From Desulfuromonadaceae bacterium (GTDB lineage Bacteria > Desulfobacterota > Desulfuromonadia > Desulfuromonadales > Desulfuromonadaceae): a DNA stretch of 64,000 bases. Shown piece after piece: positions 17,871 through 26,489 of this stretch. The notes beneath the pieces were generated by a model, which saw only the letters and a program-made list of their open reading frames with translations, searched no databases and had not been told where the DNA came from. The position numbers were made by a program, and so were the translations under genes. The DNA lies in contig JAFGXV010000049.1 in the NCBI GenBank assembly GCA_016936455.1, positions 1-64,000 of the forward strand. The letters run 5' to 3'. Within the stretch, counting starts at the first letter, position 1; each line of letters starts with the position of its first letter.

Positions 17871-19094
17871 ATGGATGTGATCTACGTGGTCGGTGCCGGA
17901 ATTGAAGGCCAGGAAGGCTTCAGTCAGCGGGCGTTGAGTCTGGTTCGCAATGCGGATGTCCTCTGTGGCAGTGAAAAATTACTGGCGCTTTTTTCCGATC
18001 TGACGGCGGAGAAGATTGTCCTCACCGCTGAATCGGAATTGCCAGCTCTGTTGCAGCAGCGCAAGGGGAAGGCGGTGGTGCTGACGGCAGGTGACCCGCT
18101 GTTCTTTGGCGTTGGTCGTGAGCTGCTGCGCAATCTGCCGCTGGAAAAGCTGGAATTTGTCCCGAACGTCAGTTCCGTTCAATTTGCTTTTGCCCGCATC
18201 AAGCAGCCGTGGGATGACGCTGTCTTTATCTCGGCGGAAAACCGTTCACTGAAAAATCTCGTTGATCGCATTGTTGCCAACGATAAGGCTGCTGTCCTGA
18301 CGGATGTTCGCCACACCCCGGCACGGATAGCGGATGAGCTTATCCAGCGTGGTCGTGATGGCTATACGGCCTGGCTGTGTGAGAATCTTGGCGGAGCGGA
18401 TGAACGCATCGTTCGCACCAGCGTGCAGGCGTTGCGCAAGCTCGATAGTGCGGCATTAAATGTGCTGATCCTGGTCAAATGCTACGAGGGGACGGCCCAG
18501 CCCCTGCAGCCGACGCTGGGCATTGCCGATCGCGAATTCCACACCATGAAAAAACAGATTACGCCCGAGGAAGTCCGGGTGGTCGCGCTGGCAAAATTAC
18601 AGCTGCGCCAGGGCATGGTGCTGTGGGATGTCGGTGCCGGGAGTGGTTCCGTCAGCATCGAGGCGGATTTTCTGCTGTCCGAAGGGCGTATTTTTGCTAT
18701 CGAACGCAACAGTGAATACGCTGGCTATCTGCGTCAGAATCTGAATAAATTCCATACGCGCAATGTGCGTGTGGTGGGTGGCGAGGCGCCGGGCTGTCTG
18801 GAAGATCTGCCCGATCCGGACCGGGTTTTTATCGGGGGTTCCGGTGGCAATCTGTGGGAACTGCTGGTGGCGGTCGATGATCGCCTGGTCGCTGGAGGGC
18901 GGGTGGTGCTGACGGCGACCACACTGGACACCCTTGTGGCCACGACGGATTTCTTTGAGAATAATGGCTACCAGCTCCAGGTGACCACCCTGAATGTGGC
19001 ACGGACCAGTAACGAGACGGATTACAAGGTGTTTGAAGCGCAGAATCCTGTCTACATCATTGTCGCTGCCAAGGCGGAGAGCGAGCAATATTAA
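17871..19094 (+). CDS. cobL: Bifunctional precorrin-6Y methyltransferase CbiET/CobL
   Basis: 407 residues with two joined domains. Residues 1-200 are a CbiE-type tetrapyrrole C5-methylase (VVGAGIEGQEG start, TAGDPLFFGVGREL SAM-binding loop). Residues ~210-400 are CbiT-type (ITPEEVRVVALAKL, DVGAGSGSVSIEA glycine-rich SAM motif) that methylates C15 and decarboxylates. Together they perform the C5/C15 methylation step of corrin-ring synthesis. No other cobalamin genes are in the window, so the rest of the pathway is elsewhere. A possible TTGACG...TAGTCT promoter lies in the 178-base gap upstream. Confidence 0.93.
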   Translation: MDVIYVVGAGIEGQEGFSQRALSLVRNADVLCGSEKLLALFSDLTAEKIVLTAESELPALLQQRKGKAVVLTAGDPLFFGVGRELLRNLPLEKLEFVPNVSSVQFAFARIKQPWDDAVFISAENRSLKNLVDRIVANDKAAVLTDVRHTPARIADELIQRGRDGYTAWLCENLGGADERIVRTSVQALRKLDSAALNVLILVKCYEGTAQPLQPTLGIADREFHTMKKQITPEEVRVVALAKLQLRQGMVLWDVGAGSGSVSIEADFLLSEGRIFAIERNSEYAGYLRQNLNKFHTRNVRVVGGEAPGCLEDLPDPDRVFIGGSGGNLWELLVAVDDRLVAGGRVVLTATTLDTLVATTDFFENNGYQLQVTTLNVARTSNETDYKVFEAQNPVYIIVAAKAESEQY

Positions 19095-19208
19095 TCATTG
19101 ACGCGTGGCCCACCTGTGCCAGACTTTAGCAGTGGCTGTTTTGCAGGAGATAGCAGGTGAAATGAACTGCCAGCGGGTTTTCGATTGTCAGGATCGAGGG
19201 AGAAGCCG

Positions 19209-19550
19209 ATGAAGGAACGACGCCAATATCCGCGTTTTGATACGCTGAATTTTGTATTTTTTATTCTCAGCGACAAAGGCGAAGTGCAGTTGCAGGACAT
19301 GGGACGGACGCTCGATGCCAGCGAGCGGGGATTGCTGATTCAGACGGCGGTGCCGCTAGCGGCAGGGATGCACCTCAAACTCAGTATTGCTTTTGCCGAC
19401 CAGTTGTTTGAGGCAACTGGCGATGTGGTACACAGTGTCGAGGATGGGGAAGGGCTGTTTAACTCCGGGGTGTCGTTTGATCCGCTCACGGCAGAGCAGC
19501 AGGTCGTGCTGAACTGTTTTCTTGAGTCATTTCCTGCCGTCTCAGAGTAG
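19209..19550 (+). CDS. PilZ-domain protein
   Basis: 113 residues comprising one PilZ domain. The ERRQYPRF element supplies the RxxxR c-di-GMP-binding motif and LDASERGLLIQT stands for the D/N-x-S-x-x-G motif. Such single-domain proteins are cyclic di-GMP receptors that control motility or surface structures; the target here is unknown. GGAG precedes the ATG at 19209 (the tracked start, eight codons earlier, lacks one). It is followed at once by the dus gene. A frameshifted diguanylate cyclase lies about 3 kb upstream. Confidence 0.85.
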   Translation: MKERRQYPRFDTLNFVFFILSDKGEVQLQDMGRTLDASERGLLIQTAVPLAAGMHLKLSIAFADQLFEATGDVVHSVEDGEGLFNSGVSFDPLTAEQQVVLNCFLESFPAVSE

Positions 19551-19559
19551 TTGGCAGAA

Positions 19560-20534
19560 ATGGGGCGTGTTCTGCCTTGGTCGGAAGACAGCACACCGCT
19601 GATGCTGGCTCCGATGCAGGGCTTGACCAACCGGGCCATGCGGGCTGTCCAGTCGGAGATTGGGCGGCCCGATGTTTTGTTTACCGAGTACGTTCGGGTC
19701 AGTGCTGTTTCCCGCAAGCGCGTCTGTGCCAGCGATCAGCGTGAGTCGCGGCCTGTTGCTGGCCAGCCTCCGCTGGTGGTTCAGTTGATTGGCCACACCC
19801 CTTCAGCGCTGGCCGCGGCCGCGCAGCTGGTTCAGGAGCAGGGCGTCCGGCATGTCAACCTGAATATGGGCTGCCCCTTTGGCCGCTCGGCGTCAGGGGC
19901 GACAGGGGGTGCCATGCTGGCTGCTGCCGAGACGATTCCGCAGTGTTTGCGGGCCATCCGGCAGGTTGTCTCCGGTTCTTTTTCCGTCAAGGTGCGCTCT
20001 GGCTATGAGGATCCGGAGCAGATTTTCAGTTTGCTGCCCGTATTCGAGGAGACGGGGATCGACTTTCTGGTCCTCCATCCGCGGACGGTGGTCCAGAAAT
20101 ATGACGGTGCGGCGGATCATGCCATTACCCGGCGCGTTGTTCAGCAGACAGTGCTTCCTGTTATTGCGAACGGTGATGTGTGGAATGCCGATCAGGGGCG
20201 AACCCTGTTGGCCCGGAGCGGAGCGGCGGGGCTGATGACGGGGCGCGGGGCGATTGCTGACCCCTGGCTGTTTCTGCGGCTGCGCGGGGAATGTCCTGAT
20301 ATGCCATCACCGGGCGAGCGTTGTCGCGAGATCCGCCACTATCTCGGGCAATTAACTCTTGCCTACGATGAACTGTTCTGTGGTGAGCAGCAGGTGCTGG
20401 CCAAGCTGAAAAATGTGGTGGAGTTTTTTCCGGATTCATGCGCGAAAAACTGGTTCAAGGCTCTGCGCAAGTCACGCAGTTTGGCGCAATTTCGGGAGGT
20501 GCTGGCAGATTTCCCCGTGAGAGAAATCGAATGA
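19560..20534 (+). CDS. tRNA-dihydrouridine synthase
   Basis: 324 residues of the FMN-dependent Dus family. MLAPMQGLTNRAMR is the N-terminal FMN-binding strand, the catalytic Cys is in LNMGCPFGRS, and VKVRSGYE plus LHPRT and the GLMTGRGAIADPWLF phosphate-binding segment follow. It reduces specific uridines of tRNA in the cytoplasm. The subfamily (A, B or C) cannot be fixed by eye. The start is uncertain: a TTG directly follows the pilZ stop at 19551, and the ATG at 19560 is nine bases later; neither has a strong ribosome site, suggesting coupling with pilZ. Confidence 0.9.
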   Translation: MGRVLPWSEDSTPLMLAPMQGLTNRAMRAVQSEIGRPDVLFTEYVRVSAVSRKRVCASDQRESRPVAGQPPLVVQLIGHTPSALAAAAQLVQEQGVRHVNLNMGCPFGRSASGATGGAMLAAAETIPQCLRAIRQVVSGSFSVKVRSGYEDPEQIFSLLPVFEETGIDFLVLHPRTVVQKYDGAADHAITRRVVQQTVLPVIANGDVWNADQGRTLLARSGAAGLMTGRGAIADPWLFLRLRGECPDMPSPGERCREIRHYLGQLTLAYDELFCGEQQVLAKLKNVVEFFPDSCAKNWFKALRKSRSLAQFREVLADFPVREIE

Positions 20535-20747
20535 GGGCGATAAGGCTGTTTGCTTTGCCGCTCATCTGTATTATTGTTCAGGATTCGTAGCTGTTGGTAA
20601 AATGGCGGAGAGATAGCTTGGTCGCGATTGATTGTTCGATCTTCGCGAGTGATCTGAGCACGCTGGCGTGCGCGAAAAGTGAACCGAAATCTCAATCTCT
20701 TTCCGTTGACTTTGTTTCTCGACCTGTGTTATGAAGCGACGTGTCGA

Positions 20748-20768
20748 CTGTATACAATTTATATACAG
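20748..20768. promoter_or_regulatory. Candidate operator CTGTATA-N7-TATACAG
   Basis: A perfect inverted repeat, extended to nine bases per arm (GACTGTATA/TATACAGTC), with a 7-base spacer. The same arm sequence and spacing recur at 26158-26178 and 26247-26267. Centred about 59 bases before the inferred start point of cbcL, it could bind the BccR-like sigma-54 activator or another dimeric regulator. Confidence 0.65.
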
Positions 20769-20789
20769 TCTTAATCGAAACAGCCTTTT

Positions 20790-20806
20790 ACGGCGTCCAC
20801 TGTGCA
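20790..20806 (+). promoter_or_regulatory. Candidate sigma-54 promoter for cbcL
   Basis: ACGGCGTCCACTGTGCA keeps the invariant GG (-24) and GC (-12) exactly ten bases apart with GGC and TGCA flanks. The match to TTGGCAC-N5-TTGCA is partial. A transcript would start near 20817, shortly before the ribosome site. Confidence 0.45.
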
Positions 20807-20845
20807 GAGTGACGCTGTTACCTATCGAAAACAAGGAGTATGTAC

Positions 20846-22690
20846 ATGGAGAAAAGCCTGTCACGTTGGTTGTCGCTGGTCTGCCTGACAGCACTGCTGT
20901 GGCTGTGTGTCGGACAGAGCGCCTTTGCCGACACGCAAACCTGCCTGGAGTGTCATGAAGACGCGGTTCAGGCCGGATCCTTTATGGCGTCCGTTCATGG
21001 CGAAAACGGCATTGGCTGTCTTGATTGCCATGCCCTGAACAGTCTTGATGCGCACATGGAGGGCGAAGAGCTGCCCCCGGCAGTGGATTGCGCATCCTGC
21101 CACGATCAGCAGTCGGCTGAGCATGTCGGCAGTGTGCATGCCCAGAATGAACTGCGCTGCGTCGATTGTCACAGCGGTATCCACAACCTGAAGGCAGCTG
21201 AAGGCAAGCAGAGCATCGTCAATGTCTGTAGCAGCTGTCATGACATGGAAGGGTATGCCGAGTCGGCTCATGGCCTGGCTGTTGCGGCGGGTAACGTTGA
21301 TGCGGCTTCCTGTGGCGACTGCCATGGGATCCATGGTGTCCAGAGCCTCTCCAATGCTGATGTGAAAACGGCCCGTACCTTTGGTACGGCGGTCTGTATC
21401 GAGTGCCACGGTGATGAGGAAATGATGGAGCGCAATGAGGTCTATGCCCATGCGGTTCATACCTACCTGAGCAGCTACCACGGTAAGAGCTATCGCCTCG
21501 GTTATCCCGAGCTGACCGCGACCTGTGCCGATTGCCATGGCAGCCACGCCATCTATCCGGAAGAAAATCCGGCATCGAGCCTGAATATCGAAAACCGTGC
21601 GGTCACCTGTGGCAAGTGTCACGAAGGTTCGACGCGCCTGTTCAGCCATTTCTATTCCCATGGCGATCATGCCGATTTTGATAACTACCCGGTGCTGGCC
21701 ATTACCTTCTGGGCGATGACGGCTCTGCTGGTTGGTACCTTCTCCGTTTTCTGGCTCCATTCCATCCTGTGGATGATCCGTGGTCTGGCTGAGAACAAAG
21801 AGAAAAAGGCGGCCCTGGCGCGTGGCGAGGCGCATATTCACATTCCTGACGGACACCGCGTCTACAAACGCTTCAAGCGCCGTCATATCTTCATGCATCT
21901 GCTGGTTATCATCAGCTTCCTGATCTTGTCGTTGACCGGCCTGCCGCTGAAATTCGCCGACCAGCACTGGGCCAAGGTAATGATGGATTTCTATGGTGGA
22001 ACCGCCAACGCGGCCTACGGACACCGCATCGGTGCCTGCATTACCTTCGTCTACTTCGGTATGGCGATCATGCTGAGCATTCACTTCCTGTTTATCCGCA
22101 AGGATATTCCGGGAATCTGGATTCAGCGTCTGTTTGGTCCGGATTCGCTGATGCCGAACTTCCGTGACATTCAGGATGTCTCCAACATGGTGCGCTGGTT
22201 CCTGTGGAAGGGACCGAAGCCGACCTTTGAGCGCTGGAATTACTGGGAGAAATTCGACTTTATCGCCGTCTTCTGGGGTATGTTTGCCATCGGTGGATCG
22301 GGCCTGATGCTGTGGTTCCCCGAGTTCTTCGGGCTGTTCCTGCCGGGCTGGGTGTTCAACGTTGCAACGATTGTCCACTCGGACGAGGCACTGCTGGCGA
22401 CGGGCTTTATCTTCTCGGTTCACTTCTTCAATACGCACCTGCGTCCCGAGAAGTTCCCGATGGATTTCGTTATCTTCAATGGCGAGATGCACAAAGAGGA
22501 ATTTGTTGAAGAGCGTGGCGATCAATGGAAGCGTTATGAGGAGTTGGGCATTACCGAGCAGTTCTTCAAGCCGAAGAACTCAAGCCCACTTTACAACATT
22601 ATCCTGAGAAGCTTTGGCTTCATTGCCGTGGCGATTGGTTTGACCCTGTTTGTCCTGATCGTTATTTCGGTCCTGGGCGGTAGCCACTAG
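20846..22690 (+). CDS. cbcL: CbcL-like menaquinol oxidoreductase: 9-haem cytochrome c/cytochrome b fusion
   Basis: 614 residues. After a signal peptide come nine CXXCH motifs: CLECH, CLDCH, CASCH, CVDCH, CSSCH, CGDCH, CIECH, CADCH, CGKCH. From about residue 290 the protein has some six membrane helices of HydC/FdnI cytochrome b type, with histidines in helices such as HLLVIISFLIL and GFIFSVHFF. Nine c-haems plus a b-type domain on one chain is the design of Geobacter CbcL, an inner-membrane quinol oxidase used for low-potential extracellular acceptors. Electrons would go from menaquinol to periplasmic cytochromes. ATG 20846 has the right spacing to AAGGAG. A palindromic operator and sigma-54-like element lie upstream. 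Confidence 0.8.
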   Translation: MEKSLSRWLSLVCLTALLWLCVGQSAFADTQTCLECHEDAVQAGSFMASVHGENGIGCLDCHALNSLDAHMEGEELPPAVDCASCHDQQSAEHVGSVHAQNELRCVDCHSGIHNLKAAEGKQSIVNVCSSCHDMEGYAESAHGLAVAAGNVDAASCGDCHGIHGVQSLSNADVKTARTFGTAVCIECHGDEEMMERNEVYAHAVHTYLSSYHGKSYRLGYPELTATCADCHGSHAIYPEENPASSLNIENRAVTCGKCHEGSTRLFSHFYSHGDHADFDNYPVLAITFWAMTALLVGTFSVFWLHSILWMIRGLAENKEKKAALARGEAHIHIPDGHRVYKRFKRRHIFMHLLVIISFLILSLTGLPLKFADQHWAKVMMDFYGGTANAAYGHRIGACITFVYFGMAIMLSIHFLFIRKDIPGIWIQRLFGPDSLMPNFRDIQDVSNMVRWFLWKGPKPTFERWNYWEKFDFIAVFWGMFAIGGSGLMLWFPEFFGLFLPGWVFNVATIVHSDEALLATGFIFSVHFFNTHLRPEKFPMDFVIFNGEMHKEEFVEERGDQWKRYEELGITEQFFKPKNSSPLYNIILRSFGFIAVAIGLTLFVLIVISVLGGSH

Positions 22691-22722
22691 ATAACATCCT
22701 TTTTAAGGAAAAGATGTGCTAT

Positions 22723-22756
22723 AAAACGGGGAGCTGCGTATGCGGCTCCCCGTTTT
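22723..22756 (+). terminator. Intrinsic terminator after cbcL
   Basis: An AAAACGGGGAGC / GCTCCCCGTTTT stem with a 10-base loop ends in TTTTGTTTTG. It lies 33 bases beyond cbcL and immediately before the next small gene, so cbcL is probably transcribed largely alone. Confidence 0.8.
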
Positions 22757-22773
22757 GTTTTGATGAGGTGCCT

Positions 22774-22992
22774 ATGTTCCAATGGTCGATGTCAGTGGGC
22801 GTACTCGCCCTGGTCTTCAATCTTCTTGGTGGCGTTTCCGCCTTGTTCGGGATCTATCTGGTTTCATTCAAGGCCGGCGTGGAGATGTTCGGCTGGGGGG
22901 ATGCGCGGACGTTCGGCTACCTGTTTCTGTGTGTCGGTCTGTGCTTTGTTTTTGCCGGCATCCTGATTGCCAGTGCGCTGCGGCAGCGCTGA
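22774..22992 (+). CDS. Small two-helix membrane protein
   Basis: 72 residues from ATG 22774 (GAGG seven bases upstream); the tracked start 20 codons earlier runs through the cbcL terminator and is rejected. The protein has two hydrophobic helices (about residues 8-30 and 43-68) and almost no soluble part. The family is not recognised. It sits between cbcL and the sensor kinase gene, 21 bases before the latter, so it may be co-transcribed with the kinase and could modulate it or CbcL; that is positional inference only. Confidence 0.6.
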   Translation: MFQWSMSVGVLALVFNLLGGVSALFGIYLVSFKAGVEMFGWGDARTFGYLFLCVGLCFVFAGILIASALRQR

Positions 22993-23013
22993 TCTGGAAG
23001 GGGGATAAGGACT

Positions 23014-24591
23014 GTGCGCTTGTCTTTGCTGGTAAAATTCATGGCGGTTATCAGCGGTGTTCTGCTTGTTACCATGCTGGTGTTCGTTGTTGTCAACGTT
23101 CGTCTCCAGCGGGAAATTACTCTGGAGACCTCGCTCAACGATGCCGATTACCTCAGCGAAACCTTGCTGCGCTCGGTCTACTACCAGATGCTCGATGATA
23201 ATCATCGTGTCCTCTACAAGATGATTGACGAAGTCGGTGCCATGGAGGGTATCCGGCGCATTCGCCTGTTCAACAAGGAGGGGATGATCAATTTTTCCAC
23301 CAACAAACAGGAGATCGGTACCACCCTGGGGTTGGATTCGGAAGGGTGCAGTGGCTGCCATATCGGTGATGGCGCGCCGCTTTCCCAGGCGCCGACGGCA
23401 GCCCGTGGTCGTACTTTTGAGGATGAAAAAGGGGAAAGCTTTCTCGGTGTGACCAAGGCCGTTTACAATGAGCCGAGCTGCTATAATGGGGCCTGCCATT
23501 ACCACACCAGCGATCGTGAGTTGAATGGTATTCTCGATGTCCAGATTTCGCTGAAAAACCGCATGAAGCAGGTCGATATCTTCCGCGATTACTTTATCGT
23601 TCTGACCTGTGTATTGCTGGTGTTGCTGTTTCTGGCGTTGCTGCTGCTCACCAAGCGCTTTATTATCTCGCCGGTGAATATCATTCTGGCGCATCAGCGT
23701 CGGCTGGCCTCCGGCGACCTGACCGGGGAGATTGAGGTTCGTTCCAACGATGAACTGGGTGAACTGGCTCATGGCGCCAATGACATGACGCGCAGCCTCA
23801 AGCAGTCGCAAGATGAGATACGCAATTGGGCGGCAACGCTGGAAAACAAGGTTGAAAAACGCACCAGACAAATTCATGAAATGCAGAGTTCCCTGGCGCG
23901 CACGGAACGGCTGGCCTCATTAGGTAAGCTCGTTGCCGGTATCGCCCATGAGATCAATAACCCGTTGACGGGCATCCTGATGTTTTCCTCGATGGCGGCG
24001 GACACGCCGGGTCTGGACAAGCAGGTCAAGGACGATTTGCACACCATTACCCGCGAAACCAAGCGCTGTGCGGAAATTGTGCGTGGGCTGCTGGATTTCG
24101 GGCGTGAGTCGATCCCGAAGAAGGTGTTTGCTTCGGTCAATGATATTCTCGACAAGACTCTGGCTCTGGTCGAGCATCAGTCCATGTTTCAGGATATTCT
24201 GATTTACCGCAATTATCATGAAGACTTGCCCGAGATTGAGGTGGATCCGAATCAGTTGGAGCAGGTGTTCATGAATATTGTCATCAATGCTGGTCAGGCG
24301 ATGGATACCGGGGGCGTGCTGACGCTGGAAACATGGCAGGATGAGTACGATGTGGTCATCAAGATTTCAGATGTCGGCTGCGGAATTGCATCAGAAGACC
24401 TGGAGCGGATTTTTGACCCCTTCTTTACGACCAAGGATCAGCAGGGGACCGGTTTGGGGCTGTCTGTTTCTTACGGGATTATCAGAAACCATGGCGGAAC
24501 GATTTCAGTGCAGAGTGTGATCAATGTCGGAACCACCTTCACGATCCGCCTGCCGCTCGAGGGGACGACAGAGTTTGAAGTTTTAAGCTGA
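23014..24591 (+). CDS. Dihaem periplasmic sensor histidine kinase
   Basis: 525 residues from GTG 23014. Helix 1 (about 8-28) and helix 2 (about 195-215) enclose a periplasmic sensor domain with two haem-attachment motifs, CSGCH and the four-spacer form CYNGACH. A HAMP segment, HisKA H-box (GIAHEINNPLTGI) and ATPase domain (N-box VINAGQAMD, GTGLGLSVSYG) follow. It should autophosphorylate in response to the redox state or ligand of the haems. The likely partner is the NtrC-type regulator encoded convergently 31 bases away. The gene at 28351 has the same sensor domain but no kinase. Signal specificity is unknown. Confidence 0.85.
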   Translation: MRLSLLVKFMAVISGVLLVTMLVFVVVNVRLQREITLETSLNDADYLSETLLRSVYYQMLDDNHRVLYKMIDEVGAMEGIRRIRLFNKEGMINFSTNKQEIGTTLGLDSEGCSGCHIGDGAPLSQAPTAARGRTFEDEKGESFLGVTKAVYNEPSCYNGACHYHTSDRELNGILDVQISLKNRMKQVDIFRDYFIVLTCVLLVLLFLALLLLTKRFIISPVNIILAHQRRLASGDLTGEIEVRSNDELGELAHGANDMTRSLKQSQDEIRNWAATLENKVEKRTRQIHEMQSSLARTERLASLGKLVAGIAHEINNPLTGILMFSSMAADTPGLDKQVKDDLHTITRETKRCAEIVRGLLDFGRESIPKKVFASVNDILDKTLALVEHQSMFQDILIYRNYHEDLPEIEVDPNQLEQVFMNIVINAGQAMDTGGVLTLETWQDEYDVVIKISDVGCGIASEDLERIFDPFFTTKDQQGTGLGLSVSYGIIRNHGGTISVQSVINVGTTFTIRLPLEGTTEFEVLS

Positions 24592-24622
24592 AGATGTGAC
24601 CTGGGGCAGGAAGCGGCCTTTT

Positions 24623-26029
24623 TTAGTCGAATTTCCGATCACGGGCTGAAATCTGTAATTTTTTCATCAGAGCCTGGAAGTTTGGTCGCAGCATGCCAAC
24701 TTCTTCGGCGGCCCGGGTAATGTTCCAGCTGTTGCGCTTGAGGGCTTCCAGCACGAAACTTTTTTCAATCGGGATGACGGCTTCTTCACGCAGGCGCCGC
24801 TTGACATCTTTCAGTTCGTCAGCCGTCTGGGGGATGTATTCTCCCTTGCTGATCGCTTCTGCGAGCTCGCTGTCGAGAAATCCCAGGTCGGCCGGTGCCA
24901 CCATGTCACCCGCGGCCAAGACCACTGCGCGCTCAATCATGTGTTCCAGTTCCCGCACGTTCCCCGGAAAGTCATACTGTTCGAGCATGGCCATGGCGGC
25001 TGGATTGATGCTTTTGATTTCCTTGCCAATTTCATTGGAAAACTTGCGCAGGAAATGGCCAACGAGTAGTGCCAGATCGCCTTTGCGGTCGCGCAGCGGC
25101 GGCATGTCGATGGGGATGGTATTGAGACGGAAGTAGAGGTCTTCGCGGAACTCTCCCTTGTCCGCCAGTTCGCGCAGGCTTTTGTTGGTGGCGGAGATCA
25201 GGCGGATGTTGATGGGCTGAGGTTTGGTGCCACCAATCGGGGTGACTTCGCGCTCCTGAATGACTCGCAGCAACTTGGCCTGGGAGCTGAGGCTGATGTT
25301 GGAGACCTCGTCCAGAAACAGTGTGCCACCATCGGCAATTTTGAACAGGCCGACCTTGGTGCGCACGGCCCCGGTAAATGATCCCTTTTCGTGGCCGAAA
25401 AGTTCGCTTTCCAGCAGTGTCTCTGCCAGGGCAGTACAGTCGACGGCGACGAAGGGTTTGTCTTTGCGTGAGCTGTTGTCGTGGATGGCACGGGCAACCA
25501 GCTCCTTGCCGGTTCCACTTTCACCGGTAATCAGCACGGTGCTGTCAGTGGGTGCCACCTGCATGATGCGGTTATAGACCTTCTGCATGGCCTGGCTGTT
25601 GCCGATAAACCGGTCAAATCCCTTCTCCTGCTTGCCCGGGTTGCCGTGCTGCTTGGCGATGTTGCTCTGGTCGATCGCTTTGCCGATAAGCTCCCTTACC
25701 TGGTCTGGCGTAAAGGGTTTGGACAGGTAGTCAAAAGCGCCATTCTTGATGGCATCAACCGCTGTTTCAACTGTGGCGTAGCCCGTTATGATAATGACAG
25801 GCACATCCGGCTGCAGAATTTTGATGGATTTCAGGACTTCCATGCCGCTCATGCCGGGCATCTTCAGGTCGCTGATGACGACGGTGAAAGGCTCACTCTG
25901 AACTTTTTCCAGCGCGGCGTGACCGCTGGCGACCGGAAGCACCTCATAGCCTTCGCTTTCAAGGATACGGCGCAGGGCCTCACGAATTACGGCTTCATCG
26001 TCGATCACGAGAATGCGCGGCTGGGACAT
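24623..26029 (-). CDS. bccR: Sigma-54-dependent response regulator, BccR-like
   Basis: 468 residues of NtrC type. The receiver domain has phosphoacceptor Asp54 in VISDLKMPG. The AAA+ domain has Walker A GESGTGKE, the sigma-54 contact loop GSFTGA (Ser for the usual Ala) and Walker [11 protein letters not shown] Fis-type helix-turn-helix closes the protein ([24 protein letters not shown]). It activates sigma-54 promoters by ATP hydrolysis. In Geobacter a regulator called BccR is linked to cbcBA expression; the same neighbourhood here supports that name, though by context only. It has its own sigma-70-like promoter and a palindromic operator upstream. The haem-sensing kinase is adjacent and convergent. 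Confidence 0.85.
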   Translation of the reverse strand: MSQPRILVIDDEAVIREALRRILESEGYEVLPVASGHAALEKVQSEPFTVVISDLKMPGMSGMEVLKSIKILQPDVPVIIITGYATVETAVDAIKNGAFDYLSKPFTPDQVRELIGKAIDQSNIAKQHGNPGKQEKGFDRFIGNSQAMQKVYNRIMQVAPTDSTVLITGESGTGKELVARAIHDNSSRKDKPFVAVDCTALAETLLESELFGHEKGSFTGAVRTKVGLFKIADGGTLFLDEVSNISLSSQAKLLRVIQEREVTPIGGTKPQPINIRLISATNKSLRELADKGEFREDLYFRLNTIPIDMPPLRDRKGDLALLVGHFLRKFSNEIGKEIKSINPAAMAMLEQYDFPGNVRELEHMIERAVVLAAGDMVAPADLGFLDSELAEAISKGEYIPQTADELKDVKRRLREEAVIPIEKSFVLEALKRNSWNITRAAEEVGMLRPNFQALMKKLQISARDRKFD

Positions 26030-26078
26030 GTGGGGAGATCCTCCAGAATTGCTCTGTGGGAAGTTGGTAAACCCGTCT

Positions 26079-26107
26079 TTTCTATCTTAACTGAATGGGC
26101 TTGTCAA
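26079..26107 (-). promoter_or_regulatory. Sigma-70 type promoter of bccR
   Basis: On the minus strand TTGACA (26107-26102) is followed after exactly 17 bases by TAGAAA (26084-26079). The inferred start point near 26072 is about 43 bases before the regulator's ATG. The perfect -35 and ideal spacing make this the clearest sigma-70 promoter in the window. Confidence 0.65.
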
Positions 26108-26157
26108 GGCGGGCCCTGTTCGTCTTCTTGGCAGCCGCATTATTTTCAAACACTTAT

Positions 26158-26178
26158 CTGTATAGGAAATATATACAT
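26158..26178. promoter_or_regulatory. Candidate operator CTGTATA-N7-TATACAT
   Basis: A copy of the palindrome with one mismatch in the right arm and the same 7-base spacer. It lies about 50 bases upstream of the bccR -35 box and about 200 bases upstream of the inferred cbcA start point, so it could serve autoregulation or act as a distal enhancer. Confidence 0.55.
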
Positions 26179-26246
26179 GTTTCGCGAGGGGCTGTACAGG
26201 GCGTTGACATGATATGTGCTGACCAGATGGTCCATTTTGTTGCTCT

Positions 26247-26267
26247 CTGTATGTATATTGTATACAG
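26247..26267. promoter_or_regulatory. Candidate operator CTGTATG-N7-TATACAG
   Basis: A copy of the palindrome with one mismatch in the left arm. It includes the 12-mer ATTGTATACAGT, the exact reverse complement of the core found before cbcL and the cytochrome operon. It is centred about 110 bases before the inferred cbcA sigma-54 start point, the usual place for an enhancer-binding activator. Confidence 0.65.
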
Positions 26268-26340
26268 TTCAAAGCTGTCCGGTGGAGGTCGTTTTGCTTT
26301 TTCTACGAAATAACAATAGGTTAGATAATTTTTTTTTACT

Positions 26341-26357
26341 CTGGCCTTCTTGTTGCT
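26341..26357 (+). promoter_or_regulatory. Candidate sigma-54 promoter of cbcAB
   Basis: CTGGCCTTCTTGTTGCT matches the sigma-54 consensus (YTGGCAC-N5-TTGCW) at CTGGC and TTGCT, with GG and GC ten bases apart. A weaker element, GTGGAGGTCGTTTTGCT, lies at 26282-26298. Transcription would start near 26368, leaving a leader of about 120 bases before cbcA. Confidence 0.6.
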
Positions 26358-26489
26358 AAACAGTAGTGAGATCAGGCATACTAGCCGCGTAATGGAGTAG
26401 GTGTGCAAAATATTAGGCAGCGCCGGTTTGCCGGCATCGATTCAATGCATTGTTAAGATGGAATTGAGGAAGGAGCGACGGTACAGAAA

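Larger units (their letters stand above)
20535..20845. other. Promoter region of cbcL
   Basis: 311 bases without a gene. It contains the full 21-bp palindrome (20748-20768), a candidate sigma-54 element (20790-20806) and the AAGGAG site for cbcL. The first 200 bases show nothing assignable. Confidence 0.6.
26030..26489. other. Divergent control region bccR / cbcA
   Basis: 460 bases without a gene between the regulator and cbcA. It contains a sigma-70 type promoter for bccR, two copies of the CTGTATA-N7-TATACAG palindrome about 89 bases apart, and candidate sigma-54 elements for cbcA. The region is much more AT-rich than flanking coding DNA. A perfect TTGACA at 26204-26209 has no good -10 partner. 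Confidence 0.65.

Noticed and set aside
26204-26226. Sigma-70 promoter for cbcA from a perfect TTGACA
   Set aside because: No acceptable -10 hexamer occurs 15-19 bases downstream, and a better sigma-54 element lies nearer to the gene.
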